Assembly: GCA_017551545.1 (NCBI GenBank) | Contig: JAFZLJ010000126.1 | Location: forward strand, 1-64,000 | Length of the DNA stretch: 64,000 nucleotides | Direction: 5' to 3' | Source of the DNA: Treponema sp. | GTDB taxonomy: Bacteria > Spirochaetota > Spirochaetia > Treponematales > Treponemataceae | Shown: positions 59,519 through 64,000 of the stretch, piece after piece | How positions within the stretch are numbered: position 1 is the stretch's first letter | Layout of the letters: each line of letters begins with the position of its first letter | Made by a program: the position numbers and the translations under genes | Notes under the pieces: model-generated | Database searches by the model: none | The model's input: only the letters and a program-made list of their open reading frames with translations | Told to the model about the DNA's origin: nothing

Positions 59519-59819
59519 TCGTCGCCGCCTCCTCCAAAAAATCTTCGCAACGTCTTTTCTATCATAACATGATTTTGGAGATTTACAATGGATTATAATT
59601 GTCTTTATTTTAAATAATTATTATATTAAATATGTAAAGCCACCGCACAGAAGGTCATATCCAACAATTATTAGCGTTTGTTAGTATGTGTGGTTATAAT
59701 TCTCGGGGTCCCTGAGCTTGTCGAAGGGGCTTAAAAACATCTCTTTTATTTTCTTTACCATAATTCAGGCCCGGGGTTGGACAGGCGCTGAAAACCTAAA
59801 AAACTCTTGAGGATGTGGT
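59519..59819. other. Intergenic region between GNAT and ORF6N genes
   Basis: About 300 bases, A/T-rich, with repeat C6 at 59704-59730 and a GGCCCGGGGTTGG stretch near 59769. A GAGG about nine bases before 59820 is the ribosome site of the ORF6N gene. I see no RNA gene or further reading frame. Confidence 0.5.
59704..59730 (-). repeat. Repeat family C, copy C6, intergenic
   Basis: CGGGGTCCCTGAGCTTGTCG plus AAGGGGC, the inverse orientation of C1, C2 and C5. The only family C copy in this window clearly outside a coding region. Confidence 0.85.
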
Positions 59820-60725
59820 ATGGAAAATGAAATTTCAATTCTAGAAGAAAACTCCATTCGTTCAAAGATTCATGTTATTCGAGGGCAGCAGGTTATGCTG
59901 GATTTTGATTTAGCTCAGATTTATGGATATGAAACGAAACGATTTAACGAACAAGTAAAAAATAATATAGAACGCTTTGATGAAGATTTTATGTTCCAAT
60001 TATCAGAAACTGAGATACAAGAACTTTCAAGGTCGAAATTTTCGACCTTGAAGAGTAGACGTGGCAGTAATATAAAATATGCACCAAAGGCTTTTACCGA
60101 GCAGGGAATCTACATGTTAATGACCGTCCTCAAAGGTGACCTAGCCGTTGCCCAAAGTAAAATGCTGATAAGAACATTCAAAGAAATAAAACATTTTGTT
60201 CAGAATAATTCTCATATTTTTGTTGAACTTGATGATATAAAAAAGCATCTTTTGGAATCTGATTTACACCAAAAAGAAACTGATATTAAGATAAAAGAGC
60301 TTTTTTCTCTCATGGATAAATACAACATCAAAGAAACTCAGGGTATCTTTTTCCAAGGCCAGATTTTCGATGCCTATGCAAAGTTCGAAAGCTTTCTGGC
60401 TGCCGCAAAGAAGGAAATCATACTAATAGACAATTATGTAGACTTGTCCATTCTTCAGCGCCTTGCAAGAAAGAAAAAAGGTGTTACTGTAACAATTTAC
60501 ACTGACCCCAAAACCAAACTAACTTCTCAGGATATTCAAACCTTCAATGCCCAGTACCCTACCCTTACTGTGTCTCATACAACAAAAACTCACGACAGAT
60601 TTTTGATTATAGATAACTCTACGATCTATCACATTGGCGCTTCATTAAAAGACTTGGGTAAAAAGTGTTTTGGATTTAGTATACTGGATTCTAGTTTCAT
60701 TCCGATGATTTTGGGGAATCTATAA
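59820..60725 (+). CDS. ORF6N-domain DNA-binding protein with PLD-like C-terminus
   Basis: 301 residues. The N-terminal ORF6N domain (about 10-100: QQVMLDFDLAQIYGYETKRF, FDEDFMFQL, YAPKAFTEQGIYMLMTVLKG) is a phage-derived DNA-binding module. A short coiled stretch follows (about 135-160). The C-terminal 130 residues (FDAYAKFESFLAAAKKEIIL, THDRFLIIDNSTIYHIGASL) look like a single phospholipase-D-like half-site with HDRFLIID. Common as orphan genes in gut bacteria; role unknown. A perfect 25-base palindrome lies inside the gene at 60027. Confidence 0.85.
   Translation: MENEISILEENSIRSKIHVIRGQQVMLDFDLAQIYGYETKRFNEQVKNNIERFDEDFMFQLSETEIQELSRSKFSTLKSRRGSNIKYAPKAFTEQGIYMLMTVLKGDLAVAQSKMLIRTFKEIKHFVQNNSHIFVELDDIKKHLLESDLHQKETDIKIKELFSLMDKYNIKETQGIFFQGQIFDAYAKFESFLAAAKKEIILIDNYVDLSILQRLARKKKGVTVTIYTDPKTKLTSQDIQTFNAQYPTLTVSHTTKTHDRFLIIDNSTIYHIGASLKDLGKKCFGFSILDSSFIPMILGNL
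60027..60051. repeat. 25-base palindrome inside the ORF6N gene
   Basis: TCAAGGTCGAAA, a central T, then TTTCGACCTTGA: twelve-base arms with no mismatch. It encodes SRSKFSTLK in a segment that is variable among ORF6N proteins. A related palindrome with AGGTCAAAA arms lies at 60901-60919, outside the gene. Confidence 0.8.
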
Positions 60726-60749
60726 AATGATTTAATTATAAAATAATAA

Positions 60750-60886
60750 GGGGAAAAGCGAGTTTTGTTATCCAATTATTTTCTATTGGAAACAAAACTC
60801 GATAGCGAAGCGTACCTTTCCCCTGGGTTCAGCCCGTGAACGGTCTTCACCACACCCCTTTCGCCTAGGGCTCCGCCCTAAAACCC
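60750..60886. repeat. Repeat family D, copy D3, with an inserted hairpin
   Basis: Starts GGGGAAAAGCG and reaches the matching CCTTTCCCC near 60820 only after a 55-base segment with CGAGTTTTGTT/AACAAAACTCG arms. It ends CCCTTTCGCCTAGGGCTCCG with CCCTAAAACCC. It fills the gap between the convergent ORF6N and helicase genes together with the 60901-60919 palindrome. Confidence 0.75.
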
Positions 60887-60927
60887 GAGAGGAATTTTCA
60901 AGGTCAAAAATTTTGACCTCAAGTTTG

Positions 60928-63525
60928 CTAAACACTCAACCCTTGAGCCTGTGCTAAGTCTTTGTAATCCTGCGCACTAAGGACTGTACTAAAGAGACCA
61001 ACACTTTCTCCTTCGTGGCGGTCAATACCAGTATAAGAAAGACTTGAGTCTTCATATCGCTTAAAGCTGTAAACTGCCTGATCCATTATGTTTGCATTAA
61101 ACACATTAAGGCTTACTAACAATTCAAAATCCTTTACAGTTAATCCAGTTACTTTATAAAAGAGTTGTGGTTCAAGCTGTGTTATTACATCCTTTAAAGA
61201 ATGTTCTCGATAATCACTTAGATACATAAAAACAGGAATACGGGTTGCAAATTTTATTAGTTTTTCTTGAATCTGTTTTCTAAGGCTCTTCATTTCTTTT
61301 TCTTCTTGACTTACTTCTCGCTTTTCTTCTTGTGTCTGTTCCTTTTCTTGAGTTTTTGCATTCTTGATTTTTTCACTCTTGTTAATGATTGTTTCAATTT
61401 CTTTGTTTAAGCTGCGGAAGCCTTCTATTTTCATCAGAGCATCCATCGCTTCCTGATTATCTTTAAGACGCAATAAAGTTTCATTATCAACATTTACAAG
61501 AAGAGCACTTTCCCATCGTTTAGCAAGAAGTGTTGCTGTTGTTCCTGCCATTGCAATATCAAGAATTTCACCAGCATTTACCTGACGCATACTAGAACCA
61601 TCATAGGCAAGAACTGGAAGAAATTGTATAAACTTTGCAACCTTCACTTCTGGACTGTTATCCTGACTTTTATCGCCAGTATCTACACTTAAGTTTCTTG
61701 AATAATCAGAAATCTGTCTGAGCGCGCGGTTCAATGCAAAGTCAAAAACAAAGCATTCCTTTTTTACAATTTCTGTTTCACCATTCTCATTTTGAATTGT
61801 CCATGGAGACTGAACTCTAAAGGCAGATTGAAAATATGTTTCTGGTGAATTAAGATTTCGAAGCATAAAGATTCCAGACCAAGGTCTAATTGTTACACCA
61901 GTCGTAAGCTTACCACAGGATAATGTTATTGATTTTGTTTTAAGAGGATTACATTCTGTTCCACTAGTTCCGTTTGCTATTCCTTTAAGAACAGGTGGAA
62001 GTGCACCAAGTCCTATTCCGGCTTTAGTACCTGCACAAACGATTATTTTATATTCCTGATAAAACAGGTTTTGTTTTTCTTCTAAAAGATTTTTCATTGC
62101 ATAGCAGGATGCAACATTTGGTAAAAACCATAATGTGTGATTCAAAACTCCCATTAAAAGAGTATCACTAAAAGGCATTGGCGGACGTTCTGCTCCTAGC
62201 TTTAAATCATCCACTGCAGTCTCTGTAAAAGAACCTCTAATTAAGTTGAGCCATTTTTGTACATACTCTTTATGAACATATTCTGCGGATTCTATCTTAT
62301 TTTTTTCTTTTAATTCTGCACGGAAGAATTCATTTAAATCAAACTCATCATATTCACCACCTTTCGCAATTTCCTGAATTGAATCAGGGATCTTGTAAGT
62401 GAACATAATCATTTTTGGTAAAGCGGCATATGGATTATCTGGTCCAATCCATTCTTCCTTGGCTCTTTGCTCATCACTATATGTCCATGAGAAAATCTGT
62501 TCTTCAATAAACTCACCACTATTCAAAGCTCTGAATGGAGTTCCCGAAAGATAAAGATAATAATTTGTAGTTATAGGAAGCCAGGTTTCATCAATATTAT
62601 TTCCTGTGTTATCTGGTTCTGCTTTTGAATCTATATCTTCTTCATCTTCGTTTTCAAAAAGATGCTTTGCATTGTCTCGCCATGCACCAAAATGATATTC
62701 ATCAAAAATAACTAAATCCCAGTTTGTTGTATGAACCCATTCATTCTTTTCTTTTATTCCACCGTTTTCATTTCGTCCAAGAAAATCCTGAAAGCTACCA
62801 AAACAAACAATTGGCTTTTCTTTATCAGCTCTTTGATATTGTTCATCAATACTTGCCTCGCCTGTTTCTTGTGGACGCGCAATAAACTGCCAGCCTCTAA
62901 AATCAACATGGCGTAATAAATCATCGCGCCACGCAGACTGAACAGCTGGTTTAAAAGTCAAAATCAGGATTTTCTTAAGGTCCATTTTTTTAGCAAGCTG
63001 GTACGCTGCAAAGGTTTTCCCAAAACGCATTTTTGCATTCCACAAAAACTTTGGAGATTTTATATATCCTTCTTTTGTTGTTCGCTCATAATAATTAGCA
63101 GTTTTGTTTACAGCATCTTCCTGTTCCTTTCGCATCTTAAAATCAAGCGAGCGATTTTCTAATGCATCACTATGAATTCTTACAGAAATAATTGCATTTT
63201 TTATATCATCGACAGTACATCTAAACCATTCTGTATCTTTACCATCAGAAGTAGAAAGCCGAGGAAAACCACATCGTTCAAGCGCTCTAAAAACATCGTG
63301 ATCCATAAAAGACTCACCGTTTTCATCCAATGCGCTTTCTACAAGTACAATTTGATATGGCTTTTCTCCTGGTTTTAAAGTTGGATATTGCTCTGCGACA
63401 CGCTCTTCGGCTGTTCGAGTTGTAAAACCTACTTTAAGAATATCAGGCATATTTATATCGCGGTATGCATAAATGATTGGCTTGCCTTTTGGTTTTTCTG
63501 ATATGTAGTCTTTTGTTGATGCCAT
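60928..63525 (-). CDS. GIY-YIG nuclease-helicase fusion (restriction-type DEAD-box protein)
   Basis: 865 residues. An N-terminal T5orf172/GIY-YIG-like domain (about 16-115: PIIYAYRDINMPDILKVGFT then TRTAEERVAEQ). Then a superfamily 2 helicase: Walker A LWNAKMRFGKTFAAYQLA near 161-178, DEYH box at about 275 and YLYLSGTPFRALNSGEF near 325; a second RecA lobe and helical C-terminus follow. It lies 12 bases after an Eco57I-type methylase gene, so it is probably the translocating or cutting half of a restriction-modification system. Confidence 0.85.
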   Translation of the reverse strand: MASTKDYISEKPKGKPIIYAYRDINMPDILKVGFTTRTAEERVAEQYPTLKPGEKPYQIVLVESALDENGESFMDHDVFRALERCGFPRLSTSDGKDTEWFRCTVDDIKNAIISVRIHSDALENRSLDFKMRKEQEDAVNKTANYYERTTKEGYIKSPKFLWNAKMRFGKTFAAYQLAKKMDLKKILILTFKPAVQSAWRDDLLRHVDFRGWQFIARPQETGEASIDEQYQRADKEKPIVCFGSFQDFLGRNENGGIKEKNEWVHTTNWDLVIFDEYHFGAWRDNAKHLFENEDEEDIDSKAEPDNTGNNIDETWLPITTNYYLYLSGTPFRALNSGEFIEEQIFSWTYSDEQRAKEEWIGPDNPYAALPKMIMFTYKIPDSIQEIAKGGEYDEFDLNEFFRAELKEKNKIESAEYVHKEYVQKWLNLIRGSFTETAVDDLKLGAERPPMPFSDTLLMGVLNHTLWFLPNVASCYAMKNLLEEKQNLFYQEYKIIVCAGTKAGIGLGALPPVLKGIANGTSGTECNPLKTKSITLSCGKLTTGVTIRPWSGIFMLRNLNSPETYFQSAFRVQSPWTIQNENGETEIVKKECFVFDFALNRALRQISDYSRNLSVDTGDKSQDNSPEVKVAKFIQFLPVLAYDGSSMRQVNAGEILDIAMAGTTATLLAKRWESALLVNVDNETLLRLKDNQEAMDALMKIEGFRSLNKEIETIINKSEKIKNAKTQEKEQTQEEKREVSQEEKEMKSLRKQIQEKLIKFATRIPVFMYLSDYREHSLKDVITQLEPQLFYKVTGLTVKDFELLVSLNVFNANIMDQAVYSFKRYEDSSLSYTGIDRHEGESVGLFSTVLSAQDYKDLAQAQGLSV

Positions 63526-63537
63526 TACTCTCTCCTA

Positions 63538-64000
63538 TTATTCCATTGGGCGAATCATACTTTCTATAAAATTGATTTCTTCCGGGGAAAGCTTGTATTT
63601 TGCATACAGTTCTTCGTCGGTCCAGGATTTGGAGAAATCTTGGAGAGGGACGAATTGGTACACAGTTTGTGTCGTATGTTGTGTATTTTTTAATAATCCA
63701 ACTAGAAAATGAAAAAACTTTGTCTTTATATATTCACATACATTTTCCGCTTCATTTTTAGTTTTATAAGGACCATTCATGATATATGTTTCTGTTGAAA
63801 TAGTATTAGGCTCTCCTAATATGGGTTTAAAAATATCTGTTCGTGAATCACCTGAACCAATTGCTTCTGGTAAATATACTTTCCAAGAATTAATATATTC
63901 AATCCCATGTTTTATTTTTTTTGTTTCTATGTACCCAACAGAGTGATTAGCATATACTTTTGTCATTCCTTTTTTTTCAGTTTCAGAATCAAACTCTTTG
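63538..64000 (-). CDS. Eco57I-type DNA methylase, 3' end only (runs off window)
   Basis: The frame is open to the right edge: codons upstream of the internal ATG at 63966 (KEFDSETEKKG) continue without a stop, so this is the C-terminal part of a longer gene. The ending VYQFVPLQDFSKSWTDEELY followed by KYKLSPEEINFIESMIRPM is characteristic of Eco57I-like adenine-specific restriction-modification methylases. Catalytic motifs lie outside the window. Presumably the specificity and modification half of the system with the helicase at 60928. Confidence 0.8.
   Translation of the reverse strand, partial: KEFDSETEKKGMTKVYANHSVGYIETKKIKHGIEYINSWKVYLPEAIGSGDSRTDIFKPILGEPNTISTETYIMNGPYKTKNEAENVCEYIKTKFFHFLVGLLKNTQHTTQTVYQFVPLQDFSKSWTDEELYAKYKLSPEEINFIESMIRPME

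Noticed and set aside
59820-60725. Prophage
   Set aside because: A single ORF6N gene without structural, integrase or lysis genes is not evidence of a prophage.
1-64000. tRNA or rRNA genes
   Set aside because: I scanned the intergenic gaps for T-loop and anticodon-arm patterns and rRNA signatures and saw none; a tRNAscan run would confirm.

Overview
The window looks like chromosome from a Treponema-type spirochaete, probably a gut or rumen species. The DNA is AT-rich by eye. Lipoproteins with short signal peptides and loose lipoboxes are common, and a CHASE2-type adenylate cyclase and a membrane GGDEF protein are present. There are intracellular enzymes for xylan- and arabinan-derived sugars. 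Species assignment is inference. I found no rRNA, tRNA, CRISPR array or complete insertion sequence.

Layout. 0.3-5.0 kb: an ABC exporter half and purE-purM-purN, with a four-helix-bundle (23S rRNA intervening-sequence type) cassette lodged between purE and purM. 5-9.9 kb: GGDEF protein, then an operon of SH3-like protein, M48 peptidase and CHASE2-adenylate cyclase. 9.9-16.8 kb: FAD protein, then an operon of a gliding-type ABC transporter (ATPase, permease, GldG-like, DUF4340) ending in pth. 17-25 kb: lipoproteins, an anion permease with an O-acetylhomoserine sulfhydrylase, a PTS IIC-like permease with a possible structured leader, a LytTR/DUF3021 operon, a glycolipid glycosyltransferase, and an intergenic region with two candidate small RNAs. 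26-33 kb: nucleoside hydrolase, Spx/ArsC-like protein, base-repair enzymes, a kinase, a WYL regulator and small protective proteins (GyrI-like, ClbS-like, SPL-type radical SAM). 33-36 kb: a three-gene sugar/hydroxyacid operon and an HD-GYP gene remnant. 36-43 kb: GH43, GH127 and GH120 for arabinoxylan fragments. 43-51 kb: E2-like acyltransferase, flotillin-like protein, MATE pump, amidohydrolase and unknown proteins. 51-57 kb: proA-proB, proC and associated genes. 57-59.5 kb: an AmmeMemoRadiSam module. 59.8-64 kb: ORF6N protein and a restriction-modification-like pair (GIY-YIG helicase and the 3' end of an Eco57I-type methylase) running off the right edge.

The most striking theme is four families of short palindromic repeats (called A to D here) scattered through the window. 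Several copies lie inside or at the ends of reading frames and are translated: in the FAD protein, ProA, GH127, the MATE pump, the PurN C-terminus, and a bridge that fuses DUF3781 to a SAP/DUF6434-like protein. A second theme is promoters whose -10 box ends 6-7 bases before the start codon with no Shine-Dalgarno site, suggesting leaderless mRNAs. A third is a pair of identical TGACA-N6-TGTCA operators around the WYL regulator gene.
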